A stretch of 33,254 nucleotides of DNA from an uncultured Psychrobacter sp. (GCA_913061175.1 CAJXUF010000006.1:1-33254); one strand, 5' to 3'; positions 23,902 through 32,881 are shown, numbered from the stretch's first letter. Translations and numbers: made by a program. Notes: a model not told the origin generated them from the sequence alone.

Positions 23902-25071
23902 CTAGCCCTCCAATGTTGATAGGTTATTGATATCAGTATTAGTGTCAGTATCGGCTGCCATGCCCTTGGTAACGTCTGCTGTATCATCAATCTGCATCTC
24001 AGGATGCCAATGGCAAGCACGTTGACGCTCATTTGGTAAAAACTCAAGCGGCGGTGGTACATCACGGCAGATATCCATGGCATGCGTACAACGTTCATGA
24101 AAAGGACAGCCAGTCGGTAGATTCAGTAGATTGGGCGGACTGCCAGGAATGGTTTCAAGCTTACCTTTATCATCATCAAGACGCGGAATAGCTTTTAATA
24201 ATCCAATAGTATAAGGATGCGTCGGCGTATAGAAAATCTCTTCCGTTTCCCCATACGCCATGGTACGACCAGCGTACATCACGAGTACCCGATCACAGAT
24301 ACCAGCTACCACACCCAAGTCGTGAGTAATCATAATAATAGTGGTACCAAAGTCACGCTTTAGCTCATTTAACAGCACCATAATCTGTGCTTGGACGGTC
24401 ACATCAAGTGCTGTCGTTGGCTCATCGGCAATCAGTAGTTTCGGACGACAAAGCAGTGCCATCGCAATCATTACCCGTTGACGCATACCTCCTGAAAACT
24501 CATGCGGATACATACCAATCCGTTTTTTTGCCTCAGGAATCTTGACCGCATCTAACATACGGATCGACTCCGCCCACGCGTCTTTTTTACTCATACCTTT
24601 ATGTAAAATTAACACTTCGGCAAGCTGATCGCCTATTTTCATATATGGATTGAGTGAGGTCATCGGATCTTGAAAGATCATAGCGATTTGCTCAGCACGA
24701 ATTTTATTCAATGCTTTTTGCGATAAGCCCAATAGCTCATTGCCTTCAAATTTTACGGAACCTTTGGTACGGCCGTTCTTTGCTAGCAGACCCATGATAG
24801 CGAACGCCGTCTGCGACTTGCCAGATCCTGACTCACCGACGATGCCCAACGTCTCACCCTCATGCAGGTTAAAATTTAAACCGTTCACTGCAGTCACAAG
24901 TCCATCTTCGGTCGTGAATTGCACAGATAAATCTTTGACCGCTAATAAACTGCTTTCTTGACTGACTTGTTTAGCCTGATTGGCTTGGGTATTGAGCACT
25001 GAGTCAGCGCCCACTTTACGGGCAGTAGAGTCTATTTTCTCAGGTGCGCTATTGCTATCTTGCATTGACAT
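23902..25071 (-). CDS. oppD: Oligopeptide ABC transporter ATP-binding protein OppD
   Basis: Partner ATPase of OppF. The 389 residues include Walker A GESGSGKS (79-86), signature [15 protein letters not shown], Walker [13 protein letters not shown] and the C-terminal [15 protein letters not shown] segment, whose cysteines are conserved in this subfamily and bind an iron-sulfur cluster in some members. The N-terminal 40 residues before the ABC domain and the Asp/Thr-rich C-terminal tail ([20 protein letters not shown]) are extra relative to E. coli OppD. AGGAG lies at good distance before the ATG, which follows the oppC stop after 27 bases. Confidence 0.95.
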   Translation of the reverse strand: MSMQDSNSAPEKIDSTARKVGADSVLNTQANQAKQVSQESSLLAVKDLSVQFTTEDGLVTAVNGLNFNLHEGETLGIVGESGSGKSQTAFAIMGLLAKNGRTKGSVKFEGNELLGLSQKALNKIRAEQIAMIFQDPMTSLNPYMKIGDQLAEVLILHKGMSKKDAWAESIRMLDAVKIPEAKKRIGMYPHEFSGGMRQRVMIAMALLCRPKLLIADEPTTALDVTVQAQIMVLLNELKRDFGTTIIMITHDLGVVAGICDRVLVMYAGRTMAYGETEEIFYTPTHPYTIGLLKAIPRLDDDKGKLETIPGSPPNLLNLPTGCPFHERCTHAMDICRDVPPPLEFLPNERQRACHWHPEMQIDDTADVTKGMAADTDTNTDINNLSTLEG

Positions 25072-25098
25072 GATATTGTTCTCCTAGCGAGCTTGAGT

Positions 25099-26004
25099 CT
25101 AGCGGTCTTTAGGGTCAAACGCATCACGTAGACCATCGCCGATAAAGTTAAAACAAAATAAAGTAATGACTAAGAAAGCCGAGGGAATCAAAATTTGCCA
25201 AGGCGCAACTTGCATGGTTTGTGAACCCTCTTGGAGTAGCGCACCCCAACTGGTCATTGGCTCTTGCACACCAAGCCCTAAAAAGCTTAAAAACGACTCA
25301 AATAAAATCATCGTTGGCACTAGCAAAGAGGCATATACCACAACCACACCAAGCACGTTGGGTACGATATGACGCAGGATAATGTTAAAACCCGATACCC
25401 CGCCGACGTGGGCCGCTTCGATAAACTCTTTACTCTTCAGACTCAGCGTTTGACCACGGACGATACGAGCGACATCTAGCCAAGAGACTAAGCCGATAGC
25501 GACAAAAATTAAAATAAGGTTACGACCAAATATTGTCACTAGCAAAATCACAAAAAACATAAATGGAAAGGCGCTTAGAATCTCTAAAAAGCGCATCATA
25601 ATCATATCTACTTTGCCGCCTAGATAGCCTGACGTTGCGCCATACACCGTACCAACCAATACCGCCACCGTTGCACCAGCGATACCCACCAATAGAGATA
25701 TTCGCCCGCCGACTGCTGTACGCACGAGTAAATCTCGACCGAGCGAGTCAGTGCCGAAGTAGTGCTTGTTTTCAATCGACGGCGCAGATTGCATAAAGTT
25801 CCAGTCGGTTTCTGCATAACCAAAAGGTGCTAGCATGGGCACAAAGATGACAAACATACCGACGAGTAATAGGATAAAAAAGCTCGTCACTGCCGCTTTG
25901 TTTTGATAAAAACGGCGCCATGCATCTTGCCAAAGGCTACGGCCTTTTATCTCTTTGATAGGCAGTTCCATAAGCTCGGTTGGCTGGTCTACGGTCAGGC
26001 TCAT
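25099..26004 (-). CDS. oppC: Oligopeptide ABC transporter permease OppC
   Basis: Inner-membrane permease with the N-terminal OppC domain (first transmembrane helix about residues 33-55) and the binding-protein-dependent permease domain. The EAA loop is FIEAAHVGGVSGFNIILRHI. The C-terminus GDGLRDAFDPKDR is classic for OppC/DppC. The frame could start six codons earlier, at 26022. The ATG at 26004 is preferred because AAGGA precedes it at ribosome-site spacing, while 26022 has none. The product has 301 residues. It pairs with OppB, whose stop lies about 100 bases upstream. Confidence 0.94.
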   Translation of the reverse strand: MSLTVDQPTELMELPIKEIKGRSLWQDAWRRFYQNKAAVTSFFILLLVGMFVIFVPMLAPFGYAETDWNFMQSAPSIENKHYFGTDSLGRDLLVRTAVGGRISLLVGIAGATVAVLVGTVYGATSGYLGGKVDMIMMRFLEILSAFPFMFFVILLVTIFGRNLILIFVAIGLVSWLDVARIVRGQTLSLKSKEFIEAAHVGGVSGFNIILRHIVPNVLGVVVVYASLLVPTMILFESFLSFLGLGVQEPMTSWGALLQEGSQTMQVAPWQILIPSAFLVITLFCFNFIGDGLRDAFDPKDR

Positions 26005-26102
26005 AGTCGTCCTTGTACTCATTCAATTGAGAGTTTGATATGTATTTTTAAGTGATAATTGGCGTTTATACGATGTGCTTTAAGTGGCCATTAATACCAA
26101 TA

Positions 26103-27023
26103 TTAATACTGAATTTTTGGATCAATAATGGCGTATAAAATATCGACGATGGCATTGAAGGCAATCGTCAATACACCAACCAAAATGGTCAAACTAAGCA
26201 CAACACCATAATCGCGATTCAGCGCACCATTCACAAATAACTGCCCGATACCCGGTAAACCAAAAATAGTCTCGATTACGATAGAGCCAGTAATAATGCC
26301 GACAAATGCAGGACCCAGATAAGAGATCACAGGTAGTAATGCTGGTCTGAGCGCATGCTTCATCACGATTCGACGCATCGGCAACCCTTTAGACTTTGCC
26401 GTACGGATATACTGACTATTCATCACCTCAATCATCGAGCCACGCATGATACGTGCAATACTAGCAACGTAAGCCAATGCTAAAGCTGTAACGGGCAGTA
26501 TCAGGTTTCGCACTGCTCCATCATTCCAGCCACCAGCTGGCAGCCACTGTAAAAGAATCGCAAACACCAGTACCAATAAGGGGGCTTTTACAAAGCTTGG
26601 AATCACGACACCCGTCATGGCAAACGCCATCAGAATATAATCCATCCAAGAGTTTTGCTTGAGCGCAGCTATCACCCCAAGAATAAGCCCTAACACCAGT
26701 GCTAATATAAAAGCGTACAAGCCAAGTTCCATTGATACCGGAAAGGATTGCGATAACAATTCATTGACCGTATAGTCTTTATACTTAAAGGATGGTCCAA
26801 AATCGCCTAGAGCCAGCTGCTTTAGATAATTAACATATTGCAGCCACATAGGATCATTGAGATTGTATTTGGCTTCGATATTGGCCAATACTGCTGGCGA
26901 CAAACTACGCTCACTAGTAAAAGGACTGCCCGGTGCCAAACGCATCATAAAAAAAGACACGGTTATCAAAACAAACATGGTCGGAATGGCTTCTAAAATT
27001 CGCCGAAAAATAAGCTTTAGCAT
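26103..27023 (-). CDS. oppB: Oligopeptide ABC transporter permease OppB
   Basis: A 306-residue inner-membrane permease. It starts LKLIFRRILEAIPTMFVLIT with the usual first helix and RLAPGSPF loop, has about six membrane segments, and carries the EAA loop TAKSKGLPMRRIVMKHALRP. The C-terminus DILYAIIDPKIQY is diagnostic of OppB/DppB. GAGG sits before the ATG. A 174-base gap containing a hairpin separates it from oppA upstream, a common arrangement in which the binding protein is made in excess of the permease. Confidence 0.95.
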   Translation of the reverse strand: MLKLIFRRILEAIPTMFVLITVSFFMMRLAPGSPFTSERSLSPAVLANIEAKYNLNDPMWLQYVNYLKQLALGDFGPSFKYKDYTVNELLSQSFPVSMELGLYAFILALVLGLILGVIAALKQNSWMDYILMAFAMTGVVIPSFVKAPLLVLVFAILLQWLPAGGWNDGAVRNLILPVTALALAYVASIARIMRGSMIEVMNSQYIRTAKSKGLPMRRIVMKHALRPALLPVISYLGPAFVGIITGSIVIETIFGLPGIGQLFVNGALNRDYGVVLSLTILVGVLTIAFNAIVDILYAIIDPKIQY

Positions 27024-27117
27024 AATGCCTCTTTATAAGGTTACCTGTACAACAACGCTTGATTTCAAAATGCTCGTTTTGAGTATTTACGCCACTTTCA
27101 GACTTTCTCTGGTCCAT

Positions 27118-27166
27118 AGCAGACGGACGCTATCAATCGGAATTACTCCTTTTCATAGCGCCTGCT
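27118..27166. repeat. Intercistronic hairpin between oppA and oppB
   Basis: AGCAG (27118-27122) and CGCTAT (27128-27133) pair with ATAGCG (27155-27160) and CTGCT (27162-27166), giving an interrupted stem with a 21-base loop. No T tract follows on the minus strand. It may stabilise the oppA message or lower read-through to oppBCDF. Confidence 0.45.
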
Positions 27167-27197
27167 AATAAGACTATTGGATTTCATTCTTTGATGA

Positions 27198-28868
27198 TCA
27201 GTGCTTGGCGATAGAGATATCTTTACCTTGCCAGTTGTCTAGAGGATCTTTCGTTGAAAAGCCGATGACGTAAGGTTTTACCAAACGAGGGCTGACATAG
27301 TGATAGATATTAAGTAGCCCCATGTCCTGATCTAATTGTGCTTCTGCTTTTTGATATAAGCTTGCACGTTGCTCAGGCGTGACGCCCGCTTTTAACGTTT
27401 GAGCCATTAAGCTATCAAAATTGGCATTGGCGTACTTACCGTAATTACCGCTATTGTCAGATTTGGCAATATTCAAAAATGCTGAAGGTTCGTTGTAGTC
27501 GGCACACCAACCAGCACGAGCGATTTGATAGTTACCGTTACGGCGTGTATCAAGATAGGTTTTCCATTCTTTATTGGTCAAGGTTACATCGACAAAACCG
27601 AGCGCTTGTTTCCATAACGAAGTGGCAGCAACGGCGACCTTTTTATGATTGTCATTGGTGTTATAAAGCAGCTCAAAGGAGAGCGGATTACTCTCGTTGT
27701 AGCCAGCTTCATTTAGTAGTTTTTTGGCTTCAGCAATACGCTTCTCTTTATCCCACGTTGACCATTCTGGTTTGTTTTCTACCTTGCCATTAGCTGCTAT
27801 AGGTGTGAGCTGATAAGCCGCTGTTTGGCCTTGTCCAATAACCTTATCGGCAATGGTGTCACGATCTAGTGATAAGGCTAAGGCACGACGTACTTTAGGG
27901 TTATCAAAAGGAGGTTTGACGGTATTGAACTCGTAATAATAGGTACAGAGATAAGGTGAAACTCTAAGCTCATCACCATTTTTCTCTTTTAAAGAAGCAA
28001 ACTGCTCGGTTGGAATCTCATTATAAGTGACATCCACTTCACCCGCCTGATAGCGCGCGACATCGGTGGTGCTAGAAGGAATCGGTAGCATCGTGATGGT
28101 GTTCAGCGTCGTATTGGCATCATCATAATAGGAAGGATTACGTGTCAAAACGAGCTCATCGTTAATCTGCCATTTACTGACTTTATAAGGGCCGTTGACG
28201 ACGATATTGGCAGGATCTGTCCATTTATCACCAAATGCTTCGATTGTTTTTTGATGCACAGGTTTGACGGAATTATGAATAAGCATATCTGGAAAATAAG
28301 GCACTGGCTCTGACAAAGTTACTTGCAGTGTTTTGTCATCGATTGCCTTTACTCCAAGTGTATCTATACCTGCAGCACCTTCAACGATTTTATCAGCACC
28401 AACTACTTTAGCATCAACCAAATAGCTTGAATAAGGCGACGCTGTATTTGGATCGACTAGGCGGCGCATGCTATAAACAAAGTCTTGCGCAGTAACTGGA
28501 TCACCATTTGACCACTTGGCATCACGTAGTTTGAAAGTCCATACCTTGTTATCCGGACTCTCCCACTCAGTTGCGATTCCTGGAATGGTTTTACCGTCTG
28601 CATCGGTATTGGTTAGCCCTTCAAATAATTGACGACCAATATTAGACTCAGGTACACCAGACACTTTATGTGGATCAAGCGATTCAGGCTCTGTTCCATT
28701 ATTGATGACCAGCTCTTGAGTATCTGCTAGTACGTTTGGATCAATATTGGCTGATGAGTTGGTACTATTAGTGGCCGCATTATCACTACACCCTGTCATA
28801 AACATGGCAAGTACAAGAGAAGTCGGTAAAAATACAGCAGTACGAAGGGAGACGGAATTGCGGGTCAT
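27198..28868 (-). CDS. oppA: Oligopeptide-binding lipoprotein OppA
   Basis: Periplasmic or membrane-tethered peptide-binding protein that feeds OppBCDF. The 556 residues match E. coli OppA closely along the chain: EPESLDPHKVSGVPESNIGR, VWTFKLRDAKWSNGDPVTAQ, VDPNTASPYSSYLVDAKVVG, SPYLCTYYYEFNTVKPPFD, ARAGWCADYNEPSAFLNIA and a KDPLDN ending. The signal peptide ends in a lipobox FMTGC (Cys27), so it is a lipoprotein, unlike soluble E. coli OppA. AGGA is eight bases before the ATG. It is the first gene of oppABCDF, and the long non-coding stretch upstream should hold the operon promoter. Confidence 0.97.
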   Translation of the reverse strand: MTRNSVSLRTAVFLPTSLVLAMFMTGCSDNAATNSTNSSANIDPNVLADTQELVINNGTEPESLDPHKVSGVPESNIGRQLFEGLTNTDADGKTIPGIATEWESPDNKVWTFKLRDAKWSNGDPVTAQDFVYSMRRLVDPNTASPYSSYLVDAKVVGADKIVEGAAGIDTLGVKAIDDKTLQVTLSEPVPYFPDMLIHNSVKPVHQKTIEAFGDKWTDPANIVVNGPYKVSKWQINDELVLTRNPSYYDDANTTLNTITMLPIPSSTTDVARYQAGEVDVTYNEIPTEQFASLKEKNGDELRVSPYLCTYYYEFNTVKPPFDNPKVRRALALSLDRDTIADKVIGQGQTAAYQLTPIAANGKVENKPEWSTWDKEKRIAEAKKLLNEAGYNESNPLSFELLYNTNDNHKKVAVAATSLWKQALGFVDVTLTNKEWKTYLDTRRNGNYQIARAGWCADYNEPSAFLNIAKSDNSGNYGKYANANFDSLMAQTLKAGVTPEQRASLYQKAEAQLDQDMGLLNIYHYVSPRLVKPYVIGFSTKDPLDNWQGKDISIAKH

Positions 28869-29855
28869 ATGGCGTCCTAGCAGGCAAGTGGCGATCAGAT
28901 TAACTAATCTAGTAGTAAATCCATTTACAGTTAATATATCGTTTTCATATGCATTATTTACGTCGTTAAAGGCCTTAATCTGACCAGTAACTTTGCAATC
29001 GTCATAATTATCTAGATTGTTTAAAGTGTCTATCTAGATGACTACCATCTGTTCATAATGCGTGTTAGAAAACTATTGGTAATAGTAATAGTAAAAAAAG
29101 TTATTAATGTCAACAATTTTTCAGTTTACAGAAAGAACATGAGTTTAGTCATACATCTGCATATATTATTAGTTAGTAGAAACGAACAAAAAACATACTA
29201 ATTTATGGAATTCTACAAGGACTTAACCGGTTTTTTTATGAGAAACCCATCATTCGTCAAAATGCTACTCTTATGTTATAAATTGTATCTGACATATGTT
29301 TGACATTTTATAGTGCTTACGAACTACTACTTGGAATAGCACTCTATTATTAAGTGTAAGACATTTGATAATTTAGATAATCATATGGAAGAGCATTCAT
29401 GTGATACGTTCTAGTGCGACCTTTAGTAGCACGGTGATTAATCAAGATATTCGCTGTAATTCATTAAGTCATGTTACCAATGATTTTTCTTTTTAGTTTT
29501 TCTCTAAAAAGCCCTATTCGTTAAAGAATCCTGCTGAAACCCATAAATCAAATAACATGAACAGCTCTACATCAGTGTGAGCCGTAACACAAAGAATATT
29601 ACCGATGTAAGCTAAGCTTTCTATAACAAAATTCCGTTAGCGCAAATGTATCCGAATCCTAGACGACCAGTCTATTTTTAAGTATAGTGTCTTTGTTAGC
29701 CGATAACCTATAAGCACCATTATCATGGTATCGTTTCTACTAGAAGAAAAAATACATTGTTGAATGACCTTGATAACATGATATTTATAGTCGGTTATTC
29801 GTACTCTTAATACACTTATAAATAAACCAAATCATAAATAAATAAAGGAATCATC
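28869..29855. other. Non-coding region of nearly 1 kb between divergent oppA and the enoyl-reductase-like gene
   Basis: No frame longer than about 35 codons shows coding character on either strand. There is no tRNA-like or other RNA gene that I can recognise. Structures seen are the paired ATCTAGAT palindromes (29010-29039), a CTTTTTAG/CTAAAAAG stem (29489-29511), and a good ribosome site AAAGGA before 29856. The length is unusual for this otherwise compact window. Confidence 0.6.
29010..29039. promoter_or_regulatory. Paired ATCTAGAT palindromes upstream of oppA
   Basis: The 8-base palindrome ATCTAGAT occurs at 29010-29017 and 29032-29039, with centres 22 bases (about two helical turns) apart and each copy within TATCTAGAT. 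The spacing on one DNA face suggests an operator for a dimeric regulator, about 140-170 bases before the oppA start. A related ATCTAG lies near 28907. Confidence 0.4.
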
Positions 29856-30833
29856 ATGCGTAGTGCTATTCATAACAGCTTTGGCAAACCTTCTGACGTA
29901 TTGAGCGTTGGCGACAGCCCCATGCCGCAGCCAGCTGCCAACGAAGTCCGTATCAAAACCATCCTCTCCCCTATTCATAACCATGACTTGCTAACCGTAA
30001 GTGGTCAATACGGCTATAAGCCTGAAATGCCAGCCATCGGTGGTAGTGAAGCGCTAGGTATTATCGATGCTGTGGGCGATGACGTGACAGACTTTAGTGT
30101 TGGTCAGCGTGTGGCGTGTGCCAGTGTGCATGAAACGTGGGCAGAGTATTTTGTCGCCCCTGCTAGTATGGTATTTAACATGCCTGATAGTATCGAAGAC
30201 GAGTTGGCTGCCCAGCTGATTGCTATGCCGTTGTCTGCCTTGATGCTATTAGAATTCTTGGAAGTAGATAGCGGTCAATGGATTATCCATAACGCTGCAA
30301 ATGGCGCTGTTGGTAAAACGCTTGCGATGCTAGCAGCAGCACGCGGTGTAAATACGATTAATCTCGTGCGTAGTAAAGACGCGATAGAAGAGCTGACCTC
30401 GCTCGGTATCAAAAACAATGTCGTCACAGCTGATGACGACTGGAAAGACCAAGTTCGCGCTATCATTGGTGATGACAAGATCACAGCAGCCGTCGATTCA
30501 GTCGGTGGTGAGTCGAGCAATGAGCTACTATCACTACTGGGTAGCAAAGGAACGCTGGTCTCATTCGGTATCATGTCAGGCAAGCCCATGGCACTGGACG
30601 CTGGTAGCTTGATCTTTAAGCAAGCCACTGTGAAAGGATTTTGGGGTAGCAAAACCAGCCAAGAAATGGATCTAGACAACAAACAACGTCTGATCACTGA
30701 GTTGCTAGAACGCGCATCGAATGGCGATTTGAAGCTACCGATCGAAGCCGTTTATAGCTTGGACGATATCGCAACCGCCGTCTCTGGAAAAGTACAATCA
30801 AGTAAAAAAGGCAAAGTTCTTTTAAAACCTTAA
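29856..30833 (+). CDS. Zinc-free MDR oxidoreductase, trans-2-enoyl reductase (MECR)-like
   Basis: A 325-residue medium-chain dehydrogenase/reductase. The N-terminal catalytic domain (SAIHNSFGKPSDVLSV, then SPIHNHDLLTVSGQYGYKP and GGSEALGIIDAVGDDV) resembles mitochondrial and bacterial 2-enoyl thioester reductases. No zinc-ligand cysteines are present. The nucleotide-binding region is WIIHNAANGAVGKTLAMLAA, followed by DSVGGESS and ATVKGFWGS. It probably reduces an alpha,beta-unsaturated acyl thioester or carbonyl with NADPH; the exact substrate is unknown. A strong ribosome site (AAAGGA) precedes the ATG. A terminator separates it from acuI. Confidence 0.85.
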   Translation: MRSAIHNSFGKPSDVLSVGDSPMPQPAANEVRIKTILSPIHNHDLLTVSGQYGYKPEMPAIGGSEALGIIDAVGDDVTDFSVGQRVACASVHETWAEYFVAPASMVFNMPDSIEDELAAQLIAMPLSALMLLEFLEVDSGQWIIHNAANGAVGKTLAMLAAARGVNTINLVRSKDAIEELTSLGIKNNVVTADDDWKDQVRAIIGDDKITAAVDSVGGESSNELLSLLGSKGTLVSFGIMSGKPMALDAGSLIFKQATVKGFWGSKTSQEMDLDNKQRLITELLERASNGDLKLPIEAVYSLDDIATAVSGKVQSSKKGKVLLKP

Positions 30834-30896
30834 TTCCTACACTCACCTCCTAATTTCGTAATAAGGGCAAAAACCAGCGGTATTAGCAAATATAAG

Positions 30897-30935
30897 AAAG
30901 CCCATGTGTATTAGCGATAAGGTACGGTGGGCTTT
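30897..30935 (+). terminator. Terminator between the enoyl-reductase-like gene and acuI
   Basis: AAAGCCCA (30897-30904) pairs with TGGGCTTT (30928-30935) around a 23-base loop that can itself pair in part, followed by a T run. Confidence 0.72.
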
Positions 30936-31007
30936 TTTAACCATTCTGCTGTAATAGTATCGCTAAGCCAATCAGCGCAAATAATAAGATTTAATAAGGA
31001 TATAACC

Positions 31008-32012
31008 ATGTCAAACGATACAACATTCAAAGCCTTAGTCGTTGAAGAAACCAGCGATGGTGAATTCAAAAAAAGCATTCAAGAGCGCAACGTTAGTGAC
31101 TTGCCAGAGAATGACTTGCTCATCGAAGTACATTATTCGTCGTTAAACTTTAAAGATGCGATGTCGGCTACTGGTAATAAACGAATCACCAAACAGTACC
31201 CACATACCCCTGGTATCGATGCCGCTGGCGTGGTCGTCAGTGATAAATCAGGCACGTTTGCTGTAGGGCAAGAAGTATTGGTATTCGGCTATGATCTCGG
31301 TATGGATACCGATGGTGGTCTCGGTCAAATGATCTCTATACCCGCAGAGTGGGCGCTAGCTTGTCCAGAAACGCTGACACTAAAAGAAGCAATGACCTAT
31401 GGTACAGGCGGCTTAACCGCAGCGCTAAGTGTGCAAAAGCTAGAAAAAATGGGTGCAAAACCAAGTGATGGCCCAGTTGCTGTCACTGGTGCAACAGGTG
31501 GCGTGGGTACGATCAGTATTGCTATCTTAAAGCAGCTCGGCTATGACGTGATTGCATTCTCAGGTAAGCCAGAGCAAAGCGAGCATTTAAAGGCATTGGG
31601 CGCAAGCGAAGTACGTCATCGTGACACTATCAATGAAATCGGTAACAAGCCTGTCGGCCGTGAGCTATGGGCCAATGCTATTGATACCATCGGTGGCGAC
31701 TACTTACCCAACCTACTCAAGCAAACCAAATCTGGCGGTGCGGTGACCAGTTGTGGCCTAGCAAGCGGCGCTGATTTTTCGATGTCAGTGATACCTTTTA
31801 TCACCCGCGCGGTGTCGCTATTGGGTATCGACTCGGTCTACATTCCACTGGCTGACAAAGAAGCCATTTGGAAACGTGTCGCCACGGATATGAAACTGCC
31901 TAATCTTGAAAGCTATGGTGAAGAGATTACGCTAGAACAAACGCCAGAATACCTAGATCGCTTTATGTCTAGCAAAGTGGTTGGACGTTATGTGGTGAAC
32001 GTGAAGGGTTAG
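31008..32012 (+). CDS. acuI: Acrylyl-CoA reductase (AcuI/YhdH family)
   Basis: NADPH-dependent MDR enzyme that reduces acryloyl-CoA to propionyl-CoA, a detoxifying step also used in DMSP breakdown. The 334-residue protein follows E. coli YhdH/AcuI: SSLNFKDAMSATGNKRI, TPGIDAAGVV, VAVTGATGGVGTISIAILKQ, WANAIDTIGGDYLPNLL, GGAVTSCGLASG and LLGIDSVYIP. The open frame begins at 30927, but that start lies in the preceding terminator. The ATG at 31008 has AAGGA eight bases upstream and gives the family N-terminus. A degenerate copy of its last 35 codons lies about 1 kb downstream (32882-33001). No DMSP lyase gene is in the window. Confidence 0.93.
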   Translation: MSNDTTFKALVVEETSDGEFKKSIQERNVSDLPENDLLIEVHYSSLNFKDAMSATGNKRITKQYPHTPGIDAAGVVVSDKSGTFAVGQEVLVFGYDLGMDTDGGLGQMISIPAEWALACPETLTLKEAMTYGTGGLTAALSVQKLEKMGAKPSDGPVAVTGATGGVGTISIAILKQLGYDVIAFSGKPEQSEHLKALGASEVRHRDTINEIGNKPVGRELWANAIDTIGGDYLPNLLKQTKSGGAVTSCGLASGADFSMSVIPFITRAVSLLGIDSVYIPLADKEAIWKRVATDMKLPNLESYGEEITLEQTPEYLDRFMSSKVVGRYVVNVKG

Positions 32013-32037
32013 GTTTTTAAGAGCTAGTTTTATAAAT

Positions 32038-32073
32038 AAAAGGCAGCATCTCTTTTGAGGTGCTGCCTTTTTT
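32038..32073 (+). terminator. Terminator after acuI
   Basis: AAAAGGCAGCA (32038-32048) pairs with TGCTGCCTTTT (32061-32071), continued inward by CTC/GAG, and ends in T6. Confidence 0.92.
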
Positions 32074-32122
32074 GAAAATATTCACGATATTTTTAACGCT
32101 TATGCAGCACTTGAAAACAAGA

Positions 32123-32668
32123 TCACGTCGTATAATAGAAATACCAACCATCATGCAGCTCCGTTAGAGATACTACCGTAAGTCCATAAGGTGGTATCAT
32201 GTAGCCAACTTCGATATCATCATTTGGTGCTTTTAAGTAGCCAAACTCATTATCCAAAAAACCACCCATTGTTAGCACCAGATAACCATCTTCTCTAGCC
32301 ATATGAACGATACCTGAGCGATCCAGCTTCGTACGTAATTTAGCAACTTTTCCTGTATCTAAATTATCTGCCATAATCGTTCCAGCATAAGCAGTCGCTA
32401 TTTCTTTTTCGGTCTTATCTTTATCATCGTTAGAGATAAGTTGGTCATTAAGCACTTTGTGTTGCCGACGCATATCACTCATCTCATAAACATTAGCTTC
32501 TTGGCTGAGTGTATCTATGGTTTGCAAATTGCTTTTATTAAGCAAAAAATGTATGTGTTCGCCCGTACCGATCATTGATAGATAAAATGCGCTAATAGCA
32601 ACTATGGGGAATATCGCTAATGGTATATAAGAAGATGGCTTTCTAAATCCCTTACTAAATAAGTTCAA
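32123..32668 (-). CDS. Hypothetical membrane-anchored protein, probably the 3' part of a frameshifted gene
   Basis: A 181-residue open frame that begins with TTG and has no ribosome site. Residues 15-33 (IPLAIFPIVAISAFYLSMI) form a membrane helix. The rest is a soluble, probably periplasmic domain containing a charged helical stretch (DDKDKTEKEIATAYAG). It ends in GYMIPPYGLTVVSLTELHDG and a Tyr-rich tail. I do not recognise the family. The frame continues upstream of the TTG without a start codon (LIDGLLFSVLNLFSKG), and the preceding DNA encodes a well-formed membrane segment in another frame. This suggests that the real protein is longer and the gene is broken or mis-sequenced near 32690-32702. 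Confidence 0.6.
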   Translation of the reverse strand: MNLFSKGFRKPSSYIPLAIFPIVAISAFYLSMIGTGEHIHFLLNKSNLQTIDTLSQEANVYEMSDMRRQHKVLNDQLISNDDKDKTEKEIATAYAGTIMADNLDTGKVAKLRTKLDRSGIVHMAREDGYLVLTMGGFLDNEFGYLKAPNDDIEVGYMIPPYGLTVVSLTELHDGWYFYYTT

Positions 32669-32693
32669 AACCGAAAACAGTAATCCATCGATG

Positions 32694-32822
32694 AGAAAGA
32701 AAGTAGACTTAAAATGGGTCCAAGAATTCCAAAGTATGGAGAATTAAGTAAGCTTACTACGAGAATAAACAGGCCAAGATATTTGGCGTATTTTTTATTT
32801 TTTGCTGTCCTAACAGTCTCAC
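32694..32822 (-). pseudogene. Out-of-frame 5' part of the hypothetical membrane protein gene
   Basis: On the minus strand, from 32790 downward, one frame reads YAKYLGLFILVVSLLNSPYF, then GILGPILSLLSF, a convincing membrane segment. It ends at a stop 35 bases inside the 181-residue frame's upstream extension. Adding one base in the repeated CTTTCTTTC tract (32692-32702 region) would fuse it to LIDGLLFSVLNLFSKGFRKP. No ATG precedes it. A GTG at 32822 (RLLGQQK) could start it only after another one-base change in the A-rich run (32791-32803). Two indels point to decay. Confidence 0.55.
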
Positions 32823-32862
32823 GCTAGGTTCTGATAGGGATAATATCTTAGTGTGAGTCTGT
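32813..32862. repeat. Imperfect inverted repeat at the contig tail
   Basis: ACAGTCTCACGCTA (32813-32826) matches TAGTGTGAGTCTGT (32849-32862) in inverted orientation with one G-T and one T-T position, around a 22-base loop. It may be a relict terminal repeat or a regulatory hairpin; no transposase is nearby. Confidence 0.45.
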
Positions 32863-32881
32863 CCTGATCAAGATGAAATAA

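Noticed and set aside
29239-29301. 21-codon hydrophobic small frame (MRNPSFVKMLLLCYKLYL...)
   Set aside because: No ribosome site at proper distance and no sign of conservation that can be judged here.
30275-30697. 140-codon minus-strand open frame inside the enoyl-reductase-like gene
   Set aside because: Antisense shadow of a clearly conserved gene; its Ser/Leu-rich translation has no family resemblance.
30927-31007. 27-codon N-terminal extension of acuI
   Set aside because: It begins inside the preceding terminator stem; AAGGA and the family N-terminus point to 31008.
32773-32803. Terminator-like GCCAA/TTGGC stem followed by T runs on the plus strand
   Set aside because: No plus-strand gene precedes it, and the T runs are the complement of lysine/asparagine codons in the broken minus-strand gene.
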